Of a stretch of DNA of 55,438 nt, positions 1-11,270 are shown in pieces. The position numbers and the translations under genes are program-made. The notes under the pieces were generated by a model, which was not told where the DNA came from, searched no databases, and saw nothing but the letters and a program-made list of their open reading frames with translations. The DNA is from Tubiluchus corallicola (Eukaryota > Priapulida > Priapulimorpha > Priapulimorphida > Tubiluchidae): positions 1-55,438 of the forward strand of contig JAQGDQ010001209.1 of NCBI GenBank assembly GCA_030141605.1, in the 5' to 3' direction. Positions within the stretch are counted from its first letter, which is position 1. The number at the start of each line of letters is the position of its first letter.

Positions 1-660
1 ATAAAGTAAGGCATTTAAATGAATAAATTCAGGTGATCAGACTAAATGGGCTAAAAGTAAAAGAAAACTAAAAATAAACAAAAATTTAGTGAACAAAACT
101 GTTTTTAAGTAAAAAAAAATGGTGACAAAAAGACAGGTAAACAGTAATGAGGTGCAAAACTGTAATTAGATTAGATTATTATTTTATCTTGATCATAAAT
201 TACGTAAAATTACACACACGATTACAAGTACGTTTGCAATTATAATTATAAAAAACACCTAAAACTACAATCATTTAAAAATAATAAAAATACTACAATT
301 ACACATATGAAAAAATTTATTTCGTAATCTGCGAGAGTGAAAAATTCATTAGCTTCGGAGTTCTGCGTTAAATGGAGTATTGGGGATGCGGATGCGGGTT
401 GCGGGTTGCGGAATAGATAAATCATGTTCCGCATAATGCACAAACGCACGTCACTCTCTGCATGTGTCTGAGGAGGCTTTTTATTACACACTTTATTACC
501 ATGTTACCACAAGCCAAGCAAATGCAAATATGGTGAATTAGTCGATAATGGATGTTAGTGCTATTGATAATACTATGTAGTGTAGTATAAAAGTTATGCT
601 AACCCAGTAGGTCTAAATGTTTAATATTAGTTGAATCACAGGAAATTGATTTAATTATTT
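1..660. other. Non-coding stretch, nothing recognised
   Basis: AT-rich sequence. Around 385-415 there is a short degenerate GGATGC/GGGTTGC tandem. No ORF with recognisable domains. Confidence 0.5.
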
Positions 661-718
661 TTTATACACGTATACATCGGGTGTCCCATAAGTCAGAATA
701 CATTTTACATTTTCTATA

Positions 719-956
719 GTCAGGTTACTTGACTGGACAGAGAAATTTTAATGAGTTGATGACTCGTATTGGATTTACTAGAAACGAGCTTTGTGATTGT
801 GATACGGAAGCCCAGAATCCAGAACTTTTGATACACCAATGTACTCGAGTTGACGCAAACAGGCGACATGTATTACTAAACGAACTGGGGAAACGGCAAC
901 TTAAATTTTGTGTATTGAACCAAAAATGTAAATCTAATATCGACTATCGACGCTAA
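719..956 (+). pseudogene. LINE retrotransposon C-terminal fragment (after RNase H domain)
   Basis: An open segment beginning SGYLTGQRNFNELMTRIGF, with the knuckle CDCDTEAQNP...IHQC and VDANRR, resembles the end of I/Jockey-type LINE ORF2 proteins, where a G-x-F..L.RIG motif precedes a C-x-C..H..C knuckle. A TAG lies just upstream, so it is 5'-truncated. Its 3' region runs to an AATAAAGACT signal and a (CAT)n tail at 1341. The fragment at 6224-6420 on the other strand ends in a very similar CSKVDANR motif. The family call is from motif recognition only. Confidence 0.5.
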
Positions 957-1340
957 TTTATTTTCTAGAGGACCCTTTTATTTTAAGATCTTGCTGTTAA
1001 ATTTTAGTAAAATAGTGATCAAATTTGTGTAGTTTTTGACATTACTGATTGCAACTCTTTGTGGTCTTAAATATTGAATTCGGAATTTAAAATTTAGTAC
1101 ATCAATTTATCTGCATTTTTATATTACTAGACAGGAAACTTGCTTCATTAATAACCTTGATTTTAGCGCTCACTTCAATATTTCTCGTTTAACATCGCTA
1201 TAGGAAATGTTAAACGCACAAATTAAAAAAAGCTAATTACAGTAACATGTAATATTGTAGAATTCACTCTAGTGTCTATGTAAAATTGTATAATGTTTGT
1301 ATACAGAAATTTTTGCCTGCAAAAAGAGGTTAATAAAGAC
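957..1340 (+). other. Presumed LINE 3' untranslated region
   Basis: Non-coding stretch between the LINE fragment stop codon and the CAT/CGT repeat. It ends in GGTTAATAAAGACT immediately before the repeat, as expected of a retroelement 3' end with a simple-sequence tail. Confidence 0.4.
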
Positions 1341-1358
1341 TCATCATCATCATCATCA

Positions 1359-1390
<32 letters not shown>

Positions 1391-1413
1391 CTCATCATCA
1401 TCATCCTCACCAT
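1341..1413. repeat. (CAT)n(CGT)n compound microsatellite
   Basis: About 7 CAT units, then about 10 CGT units, then degenerate CAT/CCT. It begins directly after AATAAAGACT. Reading frames through it (poly-His/Arg, poly-Asp) are repeat artefacts. Confidence 0.95.
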
Positions 1414-1713
1414 AGCAAAGCAAAATGTTTGCAAATTGCCACAGATGAACTAAAACCTTGGGCAGGTCTTTTACTCAAATTAGAAGAAAATGTGAAATGA
1501 ACTACTGCACTCGAAGGGGATTCATGCCAGACTGATTTTGGACCTCGTTTCTAATGCTACTGTCGTCGTCATAGCAACGCGGTTCCAGACAAAAAATGAG
1601 TAAAAAGAATTGCCAAAAGCCATTTCGTGTAACAGCTTGTTCAGATATGAGAAAAAAATAAATTGAAAAGAATTTTAGAAATCAAAGCGTATAGTGAGTT
1701 ATGAGACACTCTG

Positions 1714-2140
1714 TATTCTAGGACAATGCATGAAAATATCGATAAATAAAATAATATATGTCAAATTTATTTATATTGCGTACTACTTCATTTAAAATCT
1801 CTGCACGCTGAACAATAAAATACATCTAAAATTCACAAGAAACATAAAATTTAACAGATACAATATTAAAAATTAAAAATAATTCATCATAAAATGTACA
1901 ATTTAAACAAATGTGTTTTAAGACGTTGTTTAAAACAATCTAATGAATTTGTAGAAATACTAAAGTAAATCTAAACGAAATGTAAGCTAACTGCTATACA
2001 ATAATTAAACGCGGGTACAAAGAGTTTAATTTTACGAAAATATAAATCACTTGGTCATCTTAACTATGACATTTGACCTAGCCATATGACCAATGTTCTA
2101 GCCAGAAAAGCAAAAATAGCAATCGTTAAAACCCAATATA
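1714..2140. other. Non-coding stretch, nothing recognised
   Basis: AT-rich intergenic or intronic sequence with no repeat or gene signature that I could identify. Confidence 0.5.
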
Positions 2141-2391
2141 AATTTGAGCTGCATTTCATAACCATAACTCTATTATTACTAGTGTACTGTGTAAAATACA
2201 ACCATGTAACCCAAAACTAATAAATTTGAGCTGCATTTCATAACCATAACTCTATTATTACTAGTGTACTGTGTAAAATACAACCATGTAACCCAAAACT
2301 AATAAATTTGAGCTGCATTTCATAAACATAACTCTATTATTACTAGTATACTGTGTAAAATACAACCATGTACCCAAAACTAATAAATTTG
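2141..2391. repeat. 82-bp tandem repeat, 3 copies
   Basis: Units start at 2141, 2223 and 2305 with AATTTGAGCTGCATTTCATA. The three copies are nearly identical, with single substitutions and a one-base loss in the third, so the expansion is recent. Confidence 0.95.
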
Positions 2392-3400
2392 GAAGAATTT
2401 CGAAGCTCAAGATAAAGTATGGCGATGATGTATTAGAAACGCAATGAATTTTGTTATCTGTTTAGCCAAGCGCAAATGCGAAAAATCTTAACTTTGAGCG
2501 CTGTATATAGTTCATACATTGGAACACAAAGAATTCATTGTACAGAACAACCTTATTACTCATGGGAAAGAATCGATAAAATAATAATTACAAAATTACG
2601 CTCGCAGCCATGAGGAATATTCGCCTTTCAAGCTTCACGATTTTCAAAATAAAAAATAGAAATTTGCTATTTTTGATGCTACCGTTTTCTGTTTTGACTT
2701 ACGAACATCGAAATAATCAAAAGAATTTGATTATCGTGTTTTAAACGTTTAGCAACAAGGGCATCTTACCTGTTTGTTTTTCACTGTATAAACAAAAATC
2801 AGGTGACTAGAATGGTTTGGTAAGCTCACAGGTTAATCCTAAAAACACTCCTCGGCAGCCATGTTGTCATAATTCAAAATTCTTTCACATCACTTAATTA
2901 CACGTTGATTGGCGGTAATTAGCGTCCTTTCATCTCTCCGCTTGACAGATACCTGAGAAAGGCTCGCGCAGTGTTCGCAATTTACCTGTGGAATGTGGTC
3001 GCGCAAGGCATTCTGGGAGCGCGTGACGTCACCATGTCATCTCATCTTTACGTGTGTTAATAATAAGGTCAACGCTCGGCTCAACGCAGGTGTCAGTAAC
3101 AATAAGTTTTAACAAAGAATTTGGAATATGTCCAATAGACGAGTATAATCATAAATGATAATAATATGGAAAATTTTTAGCAGGTAATAATCGATAAAGT
3201 CAATTGTTTGTATAGTATTTTGCGTCATTCAATGTTCTTTGATATCAATGCATTTAATTTTGAGAAAATATTACTACATAACGTCTAGCTTTCTCTAAAC
3301 ACACCTATAACTTACATAAATCAGAGACAATGAGAATTTAATCGACTTAAATTAATTGTTGAACGCTAGTCACTTTTTATTACAGACAATTAAAAACATT
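2392..3400. other. Non-coding stretch with a CRE-containing GC-richer patch
   Basis: No gene was recognised. At 2930-3060 the composition is richer in GC and contains a perfect CRE palindrome TGACGTCA (3024-3031) next to GGCATTCTGGGAG. These could be promoter elements, but CRE-like ACGTCA is also a component of the repeat families in this window. Confidence 0.3.
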
Positions 3401-3540
3401 TATAGTTAAAGCAACACAACTTTATTAAAAAAAATTTAATTTACATAGTTAAAATCATGTCAAATTGTGAAGAAACGTTTGTCATGATTTTAACAAAATA
3501 AAGTAAAATATTTTAAAAAAATTTAGTTGTTTTAACTATA
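3401..3540. mobile_element. 140-bp palindromic MITE
   Basis: Two arms of about 58 bp face each other. The left arm starts TATAGTTAAAGCAAC and ends GTTAAAATCATG (3459); the right arm starts CATGATTTTAAC (3483) and ends GTTGTTTTAACTATA (3540). A 23-bp loop separates them and TA lies at both ends, consistent with a small TA-targeting MITE. Confidence 0.6.
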
Positions 3541-4289
3541 AATTTTTAAATGCTAATTAAGCGTGTAATGACGCCTATTGCAGACGGTATCTTTTAATAT
3601 CTTTTTTAAATTTTATAAAAACATTGAATAAATTTGCTGTTGATCAAGCAAAGATACGACGATGAAGCGACTTGTATTAATATCAACAATTTTACAGAAA
3701 TATTTCGCTGCTTGTATTTTTCTTTGATGGTTGTTTGTCTTTGATGGTAAATAAATTCATATTTGAACTGTAATGCCTTTTGCGACGTTGTTTGCTGAAT
3801 TCTTGTATGACGCTAATAATTTTAAATTTGTTAAAATTTTACATACACCTTTGCATGGTAAATCTATGAGAAGAAAGTAGGCCTATCATAACATAAAAGT
3901 CTGCATTGAGCAGGAGACAAATTATTTTTCTCGCGGCTAACAGATGGCGCCAAAAACTCATTTCTTTGCAATGAAGTGATAATTTCATTTTGTTTGTATT
4001 GAACGCCAAACTTCAATTAATGCTTATTTTTGAGACTAATAATTCATTTCTAGTATTAACAAATCATTTATCAATTATCAGTATTCATTAATCTTTTATT
4101 AATATAAAAATGAATAATGATTATTAAAAATTGATATAATAATATTCGAAAATAAGCAATAAATTCCCCATTGGCATTCCATAGTTATCAAAGTGTGAGT
4201 AGTTATGATTTAGGGTTATTTTAAATTGCAATAGACATTAAACAACCACTGTTTCAGTTTCAGCACAGTTCTGTGCGAAGTTCAAGATT
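3541..4289. other. Non-coding AT-rich stretch
   Basis: No gene recognised. At 4020-4165 GCTTATTTT and AAAATAAGC face each other over about 140 bp with weakly matching interiors, possibly an old palindromic element. Confidence 0.35.
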
Positions 4290-4379
4290 AATTTTTTTTC
4301 GGTACTAAAATTTATAACAAAACTCTAATGTTACAATAAATAGGTATTACGTAAATAAGTGTAATGGCAAATAAAAGAA

Positions 4380-4685
4380 ATATCATCATCATCATCGTCG
4401 TCGTCGTCGTCGTTATCATCACCATCACCGTCGTCGTCATCGTCGTCGTCGTCGTCGTTGTCATTATCATCATCATCGTCATCAACATCATCATCGTCAT
4501 CGTCGTTGTCATTATCATCATCATCGTCATCGTCATCACCATTGTCTTCGTCGTCATTATCATCATCATCGCCATCATCATCACCATCATCATCACCATC
4601 ACCGTCACCATCACCATCACCATCATCATCACCATCATGGTCATCGTTATCATCATCGTCATCATCATCTTTTTCTTCTTCTTCA
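4380..4685. repeat. ATC/GTC compound trinucleotide microsatellite
   Basis: About 300 bp of mixed ATC, GTC and ACC trinucleotides. It begins just after GGCAAATAAAAGAAAT, a polyadenylation-like signal on the same strand. All long ORFs here (poly-Asp, poly-Ser, poly-Met) are repeat artefacts. Confidence 0.95.
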
Positions 4686-5315
4686 ATTAAAATAACGTCT
4701 ATTGCTGGCACTGGACTGCCATTGCCGCCTTGTTTTAACCACTACAATGGCAAACTGCTAAAAATAGTTATTTATTTTTCTGTTCTCAAGATGACCACTG
4801 GGCGACCACAAAGTAACAAAAGCACAGACAAATTTATTACTGCGACCAGGCAACGTAGCAATTTAAGAAATGGCTCTGGAACTAGCTACAGCTACATCAT
4901 AATCAACAGGATTGTCGAAAAGCAATATATTGCTCGCTAGATGGCGATACTATGTATGACATCGAAGTAATAGCTGCTTGTTGGCGTTTCGTTAAAGATA
5001 CACGTAATAGTAAAAGTAATAGCCCTGAGATAGTGTTGTCGAGTCTTCAGTGCTTGATAAACTTGTATGCTTGATTTTCAATATTACTACAGCATATAAG
5101 CTCTTTATAGGCTTCAGCGCGTCACTGTCAAAATGCATCGCGAGTGCATACGCTAGCATGAGGAATGTAATTTCAGAATAAACGTAGAATATGAATAACA
5201 AGTCCGCCGGAGTTTCAACTCTTCCACCATATCACGAAGTCACAATACAGTAGCAATGCATGACTTGTCTCTTAGACTAGTAGACGTGGAAGAAGACACA
5301 TTTAGAGGAAATAAA

Positions 5316-5641
5316 TGTCTATGTCTCTGTCTATGTCTATGTCTATGTGTCTATGTCTATGTCTATGTCTATGTCTATGTCTATGTCTATGTCTATGTCT
5401 ATGTCTATGTCTATGTCTATGTCTATGTCTATGTCTATGTCTATGTCTATATCTAGGTCTACATGTCTATGTCTATATCTAGGTCTACATGTCTATGTCT
5501 ATGTCTATGTCTATGTCTGTCTATGTCTATGTCTATATCTATGTCTTTGTCTATGTCTATGTCTATGTCTATGTCTATGTCTATATGTCTATGTCTATGT
5601 CTATGTCTATGTCTATGTCTATGTCTATGTCTATGTCTATG
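5316..5641. repeat. (TCTATG)n hexanucleotide array
   Basis: About 54 units of TCTATG with occasional TCTAGG, TTTG and TG variants. It starts directly after GGAAATAAATG on the + strand. It is not a known telomere repeat. Confidence 0.95.
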
Positions 5642-6223
5642 CAAGACTAACCTATTTGCGACACTGTAGGGGTCACCAGATGCAACATAATTATGATGAT
5701 GATGATAATTAATCATTTTTGCACAATATGTACACATACATACTTGCAAAGCCTCTATTTGCAGGCCTGTAATTCTGCATTCTATCATGACATAAGAGTA
5801 TATATATATATATATATACAACATGGTCAATTATAATTATGCCCTTAAAACATCTGCCACAAACTTGCTCATAAAACATTGTAACAATTATTTATAATAA
5901 TTAATGTTCATAATAACAGAATTTATTCACTGGGATTATTTAGATTGCACTATTAGGAAAGTATTAAAAATGACATAAAAAAAGTTTTAACATTAGAAAA
6001 AAAGTTTTCTACATGCACGATTTACTTACACATATATAAGAACAAGAACTTTTGTTAAAATTTACGATAAAATCAGGATAAATTTGCCTGAGTTATACAT
6101 ATATGTACATCAATATATATATATATACATATGTGTGCGTAAGCTAAAACTTATTGTATTATGCATTTAACCCTTTTATATGCCTTTGCAAACTAATAAG
6201 ATCTCGCAAAATTAACTAAAGCT
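5642..6223. other. Non-coding AT-rich stretch
   Basis: Contains a GATGAT run (5692-5706), (TA)n runs at about 5799-5818 and 6112-6125, and otherwise nothing recognisable. Confidence 0.4.
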
Positions 6224-6420
6224 TTATTTAATGTTTCTGTTTTTTTTAAAACACGCTGGTTCTGTTGTCCTCTGCAAGGTGTCTAATGGCTGTTTTGTTC
6301 TGTTAGCGTCTACTTTGCTGCATCTGTATTTTAGGTGTTCAGGTGTTTGAATTTCGGTGCCGCATTCACATGTGCTATTATCCGTTAGTCCTAAACTATA
6401 AAAAATTGACTGAAGATTCC
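6224..6420 (-). pseudogene. LINE retrotransposon C-terminal fragment
   Basis: On the minus strand an open segment reads SIFYSLGLTDNSTCECG, then IQTPEH...RCSKVDANR, and ends at a TAA at 6224-6226 followed by AATAAAGC. The C-x-C..H..C knuckle and the position near a 3' end match the tails of I/Jockey-type LINE ORF2 proteins, as in the fragment at 719-956. Upstream on the same strand (to about 6500) related sequence continues in another frame, so the copy is frameshifted and dead. Confidence 0.5.
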
Positions 6421-6578
6421 TTGTCGAGAGGCTTTATGGTTGCTGGTTCGATGCTCCGTTCTGTTTTGCTCAGTGGTAAATTAAGTGGCCCGATGTTGAT
6501 TTTTTTCGAGTCTTAAAATGTTTCCTATTTGAGCCCGAGTTTCGATTCTCCTTGCCCACATAGATTATTGGTATGAAG

Positions 6579-8243
6579 CAAGGACTACTATACAACAGGA
6601 CGTGCACGGTCAGATCTCTGACTCGGCTAGCGGAGGCAATCTATTTTTAACATTTAGTGCTAATAATTTGGACATATTTACCCCCCATGGTGACCTATAG
6701 CATGCCACAATACACATAGAACATATTCCTCATTCATCTAGTAATTTAAAAAGAGTGGTACCTATGATATCCCCCCCCCCCAAAAAAAACACCATATCTG
6801 CAACTCATTGTGTCCCGAAGATTACCTGTCACTTTCTATAGACAGACTGCACCATTTTGTCAGGACTATATAAACTCATTCATAGGTTCCTCTGTGTAAA
6901 TTAGAATACATGAAATTATTGCACTCATCATTTTGCAGAGATGTTTGCGACAATTAGTTGGCTAGTCGCGCCTTCTTAATGGAGGTCTGGTAAAGGCTGA
7001 GTTCTGCTGGTGATCCTTCTCCAAATTGTGTAGTCCATGCAGCAGTACATTCGCCAGGCGTCTCAGAGCATTTCTTGAAAATTCTCCAAAATCAAAGTAC
7101 GCATCAGGATGTTCATGAGCTTGTTGCGGCAGCAGACTGTGTGAGTTGACTTCTTCACAAAACACAAGCCAGTTCCTACGAATTCGAACGTGAATGTGTG
7201 GGGCACTGTAAGACCTCCCCTAGACACTTCTTCAATGAACATTTTCATTTCCTCAGAAAGGAGAGGCTCATCCTCGAGAAAAGAAATGTCATTTTGGCAC
7301 TTACTCTCCAACCAACCTGCGACATATGCACACGCGTTCAGTTCAGTTTTGGAAAGAGTCTCGTCAACACAAATCTCCATAATTTTGGCATCCTCGAAAT
7401 CAATCCCATTGCATGTGTGCAACTGGATTTCGGATGATGTGTCTGTGTCCACAAACTCCAGGAATGATGCAGAGAAACGCGCCAGTCTCCGCTTGAATGC
7501 TGAACAGACATCTCCAGCTTGCATGAATGCATTGGCCCCCCTTTTTGGAGGGCGAGGTGGTGGCTTTGGAGTGGGCAAACATGATGTTGGAACGTTGAAA
7601 CTACTGGGTGGATCCACTGGCCTGGTGTGACCACCTGGAATTTTGACCATTTGAGTATCCGATGGCCAATGCTTTTCGCAAATGAAAAATTTCGATGGAC
7701 CAACAACACTTAGCCATTTCTGTTTTTCTACATGATCTCTTGGCAGTCTGAACACACGACACTTGTTCTCCGTGTCATAGTTACCTTTGCATTTCACAAC
7801 ACCACACTTGTTAAGTTGTTAGGCATGCTGCTGAGCACAGATGTATAAAATACACGAGAAATTTTGAAAATAATCCCGAAAGAAACAAACACAAGAACGA
7901 AAACAACGCTTCACTTGACTTTGAACAATGACACATTAACAATGACAAAGCAGTACTACCGATAAAACACACTTACGCCTAAAGTAGTGCGCTATTTAAG
8001 AAGTAAAAATGGACAATAATTTCCTTTGATATATAAAATAAACAATTGGTACTTTTCTCCCGTAATGTAAAGAACCAATTAAATGAAAAATAATACTCGC
8101 TATCTACCGATCCGCCCATTCTTTAATTTCCAAGATCACTACTCTCTAAACCGCACTATTTCTAGATTAGGTTCATTACAAGTATTGATCGCCTCCGCTG
8201 GCGGAATCACAGATGTGCACGTCCTGTTGTATAGTAGTCCTTA
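6579..8243 (-). mobile_element. P-element-like DNA transposon with THAP ORF, long TIRs and 8-bp target duplication
   Basis: The ends are inverted repeats of about 55 bp (left 6580-6633, right about 8190-8242), sharing AAGGACTACTATACAACAGG and CGTGCAC, then a diverged stretch and CGGAGGC. The direct repeat GTATGAAG flanks both sides (6571-6578 and 8244-8251). An 8-bp duplication together with a THAP-domain ORF points to the P superfamily (established knowledge); hAT elements also make 8-bp duplications but do not normally carry THAP. At about 1.66 kb it is far shorter than an autonomous P element, so it is an internally deleted copy. Confidence 0.75.
6962..7826 (-). pseudogene. Broken THAP-domain, P-transposase-like gene
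   Basis: The main frame is open from 7818 down to 7063. It begins with a THAP zinc-binding domain: C-x4-C (codons at 7806 and 7791), 36 residues, then C-x2-H in FICEKHW, with the conserved Trp and a DPPSSFNVP segment resembling the THAP AVPTIF box. A proline-rich linker (PTPKPPPRPPKRG) follows, then a segment containing CAYVAGWLESKC and SRGGLTVP, which resembles C-terminal parts of P-like transposases. The RNase H-like catalytic core expected between them is absent. No in-frame ATG exists: the only plausible start (ATG at 7826, reading MPN as in related proteins) is out of frame with the THAP region. Near 7165 a second frame stays open to 6962 and may be the original C-terminus. The DNA-binding domain could in theory still bind the element ends, but the breaks suggest a dead copy. 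Confidence 0.65.
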
Positions 8244-8375
8244 GTATGAAGTTATATGGTTTTTTACAACATAGTAATATAGTAGTTACTACAGATACAT
8301 ATACTGTATGTATATGGTATACAGTATGATTTAAAATGTACAGGTATCTAGTGTAAATTCTATGCATATGATATC

Positions 8376-8745
<370 letters not shown>

Positions 8746-9275
8746 CCAACTCTGCATAAAACATGTAAATTTAAACTCCCGCGATGACAGTTGCGCGCAG
8801 CCATTTTTGATATCACTGAGTAAAGTTTAAAAAAATAATCAGTGCATTTGTAGCATGCATGTTGCTAAATAAGTAAAATTTTAAATTACTGTATCTTGTC
8901 AATATGATTATTGGTCAGCGAGTGGCGCACCCTGGAGGGTGAGTTAGCGACATTTTGCCAATTGGCACAAACGTTTTAAACTATTAGTCTAGTTACATAA
9001 GTCTTTCCGGCATGTAAGTGGATTGCTAAGTAAAATAGATTTGCACGGAAAGTGTTTTGGGTCATGATTTAACATTTCCCTTTCTTCCTCTGATTTACGT
9101 TTCCGTAGTGACGTCATGTAAGGGCGCCGTCGGAACAATATTACGGGAGATTTAACATGAAAACAAGCAAAGATTCCTTTCAATGCGAATAGGATATAAG
9201 CATAAAATTGCTGTAAAGAAGTATAATTTTTTAAAGCGATTTTTCTGAAACCTACTTCAGGTGCCCCTTCTCTTG
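8746..9275 (+). mobile_element. Family B interspersed repeat, copy 1
   Basis: About 530 bp shared with copies at 19826, 21768, 46150 (reverse), 14600 (reverse) and 55345 (reverse). Shared blocks include ACTCCCGCGATGAC, AATAATCAG.GCATT, TTAAATTACTGTATCTTGTC, GAGGGTGAGT, GACGTCATGTAA and GAAACCTACTTCAGG. No coding capacity is evident; it is probably a non-autonomous element of uncertain superfamily. Confidence 0.75.
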
Positions 9276-9494
9276 TCCTTTAATTCGCTCGATGTTGTTA
9301 TACGTTTTCATGAGGTCGTTCACGTATACATATATTTTGATAAGCATGTGTATACGTTAAGATATATGTATAATGTATGTATAAATAATGTTATGTATTT
9401 AATCTTACGAGGTTTATTGTATATAGTTTACATATTACGCTACTTAATCTCCCTTGACTAACTTGCACCTCTAATCACATTCTTCTCTATACAG

Positions 9495-9722
9495 TAAGTG
9501 AGTGAGTGAGTGAGTGAGTGAGTGAGTGAGTGAGTGAGTGAGTGAGTGAGTGAGTGAGTGAGTGAGTGAGTGAGTGAGTGAGTGAGTGAGTGAGTGAGTG
9601 AGTGAGTGAGTGAGTGAGTGAGTGAGTGAGTGAGTGAGTGAGTGAGTGAGTGAGTGAGTGAGTGAGTGAGGGAGTGAGTGAGTAAGTGAGTAAGTGAGCA
9701 AGTGAGCAAGTAAGTAAGTAAA
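9495..9722. repeat. (TGAG)n tetranucleotide array
   Basis: About 55 nearly perfect TGAG units degrade to TAAG at the right edge. On the minus strand it directly follows GATAAACTAATAAACTTAC, so it may be the 3' tail of a minus-strand retroelement lying at about 9723-9900. Confidence 0.95.
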
Positions 9723-9900
9723 GTAAGTTTATTAGTTTATCACCATTTTTAAAATAGCAAAATACATAACTAAGAGATTTATAAATCTGTACAACATACA
9801 ATAATATTACGAAGTGCAAAAGTAATTATTGATTAGTGGTAAAAGAGAGGCAAAAGAACTATAAGTTATCAAGGTCAGCCACCCTCTCAGGATTGTTATT
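9723..9900 (-). other. Probable retroelement 3' end (minus strand)
   Basis: On the minus strand the sequence ends with GGTGATAAACTAATAAAC and passes straight into the TTAC/TCAC tetranucleotide tail. No coding remnant was recognised upstream. Confidence 0.3.
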
Positions 9901-10413
9901 CATATGATTAATTGATTAATGCGCATGTACCAAGTAATTAAAAATTATCAGATTTTGCATTTAAGACAAATGAAAATTGAATTATTATACGAATCTGTTA
10001 GTTTATAATAAAATAATGTTCAACAATGGGAAAGAAGAGACACACGTGACTATCTTTACATAATAATCTAACCATTACGTATTTAAAATTAATGTTATGA
10101 GGACCTAGAGCCAAGGGAAGAAAAAAATACACCCTAATTTTCAACCCTACCTTGTTTTGCTTAACCCTTTCTCACTATCAATGTTGTGCTTACAACCTTT
10201 TCTTTCAGCAAACAATGAAGTATTTTATTGTAAGCAATTAGTTTTTAATATTGCAATTTGTTACATGACGCTATATGTAATTTGCTTTGTATGAAAAATA
10301 ATAATGAATGAAAGAAATAAATAAATAATAAATAAATAAATAAAACGTTTCTAATTTTAAGTTTTCATACAAGTTGGAAATTCTCGGCTCTATGGCCGTT
10401 TAAAGAAGGCTGA
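9901..10413 (+). other. Non-coding stretch with an (AAAT)n-tailed 3' end
   Basis: At 10290-10345 the sequence reads GAAAGAAATAAATAAATAAT and continues as AAAT repeats, like a retroelement 3' tail on the + strand. Nothing else recognised. Confidence 0.3.
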
Positions 10414-10689
10414 TTTTTTTACTACAGGCACTTTAAAGTAAGAATTTGTGAAGATCTGAGTATATCGTCTAGAACTGGTAAAAATATAAGAAATTCTGCT
10501 CTATCCAGCATTAATGAACATATTTGTGCCTCATCCTACAAAGCTGATTTTAGTAATTTCAGCATTGTGGCCAGAGTTACAAACAACTGGGACTTATTAA
10601 TAAAAGAAAGTTTATCTATGTACCCCAATAAGCCTTCTCTTAATGTGCAAAATAGTTCAATTCCTTTAACTTTATTCTTAAACACTTAG
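10414..10689 (+). pseudogene. Retroelement C-terminal GIY-YIG-type remnant
   Basis: A 91-codon open segment runs to TAG at 10687. It reads HFKVRICEDLSISSRTGK, then NSALSSINEHIC, DFSNFSIVAR and KESLSMYPNKPSLN. This order (KVR..EHL, SAL..H, DFS...VLA, L.ESL...P.LN) matches the C-terminal nuclease region found in Penelope-like and related invertebrate retroelements, as I remember the family. The reverse transcriptase part is missing; a TGA precedes the segment. No Met start, so it is a 5'-truncated remnant. Confidence 0.5.
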
Positions 10690-11270
10690 CTATTTGTTAC
10701 TGTATCTATTACTTTTCTACAGGTGTGTTTATTCATTACCTGTTTGGCTTTTTGCATATACATAATTAGCGCATAATTTACTGTATCAATCTCTTTACTG
10801 GTCTGTTTAATCATTACCTATTTGGCTTTTTGTAAATACATAATTAGTGCATAATTTACTGTATCAATTTCTTTTCTACTGGTATGCTTAACCATTGCCT
10901 ATTTGGCTTTTTGCATATACATAATTAGTGCATAATTTACTGTATCAATCTCTTTACTGGTCTGTTTAATCATACCTATTTGGCTTTTTGTAAATACATA
11001 ATTAGTGCATAATTTACTGTATCAATTTCTTTTCTTCAGGTCTGCTTAAGCATTGCCTATTTGGCTTTTTGTAAATACATAATTAGTGCATAATTTACTG
11101 TATCAATTTCTTTTCTACAGGTTTGCATAATCATTACCTATTTGTTTTTTGTAAATACATAACTAGTACACAAGTTACTGTATGAATTTCTTTACTGCTC
11201 TGCTTATTCATTACCTGTTTGGCTTCTGTTAACTACTCAATTAGTGCATAATAGCCGCTGGCTATATAAC
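10690..11270. repeat. ~80-bp tandem array, about 6.5 copies
   Basis: Units recur near 10735, 10814, 10894, 10972, 11052, 11134 and 11209, each with TATTTGGCTTTTTG followed by ACATAATTAGTGCATAATTTACTGTATCAAT. Copies differ by substitutions and small indels. The array starts immediately after the stop codon of the retroelement remnant, so it may be a 3' untranslated repeat of that element. Confidence 0.9.

Larger units (their letters stand above)
675..1713. mobile_element. Tc1/mariner-like TIR element with TA flanks, enclosing a LINE fragment
   Basis: The left end, TA followed by CATCGGGTGTCCCATAAGTC, is matched in inverted orientation by a right end reading TA followed by CAGAGTGTCTCATAACTC (bases 1713 leftwards). 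GTGTCCCATAA-type ends next to TA dinucleotides are common in Tc1/mariner-type elements. The inverted repeat is only about 20 bp and imperfect. No transposase is present; the interior is largely a LINE 3' fragment. Confidence 0.4.

Noticed and set aside
5316-5641. Possible telomeric repeat
   Set aside because: TCTATG is not a known metazoan telomere unit and lies internally after a retroelement-like AATAAA end.
6425-6550. tRNA-like A and B boxes
   Set aside because: GCTCAGTGGTAAA and TTTCGATTC are about 70 bp apart with no acceptor stem; the region is better explained by a minus-strand LINE fragment.
7190-7709. Overlapping ORFs on both strands of the THAP gene
   Set aside because: Shadows of the THAP frame; no independent motifs.
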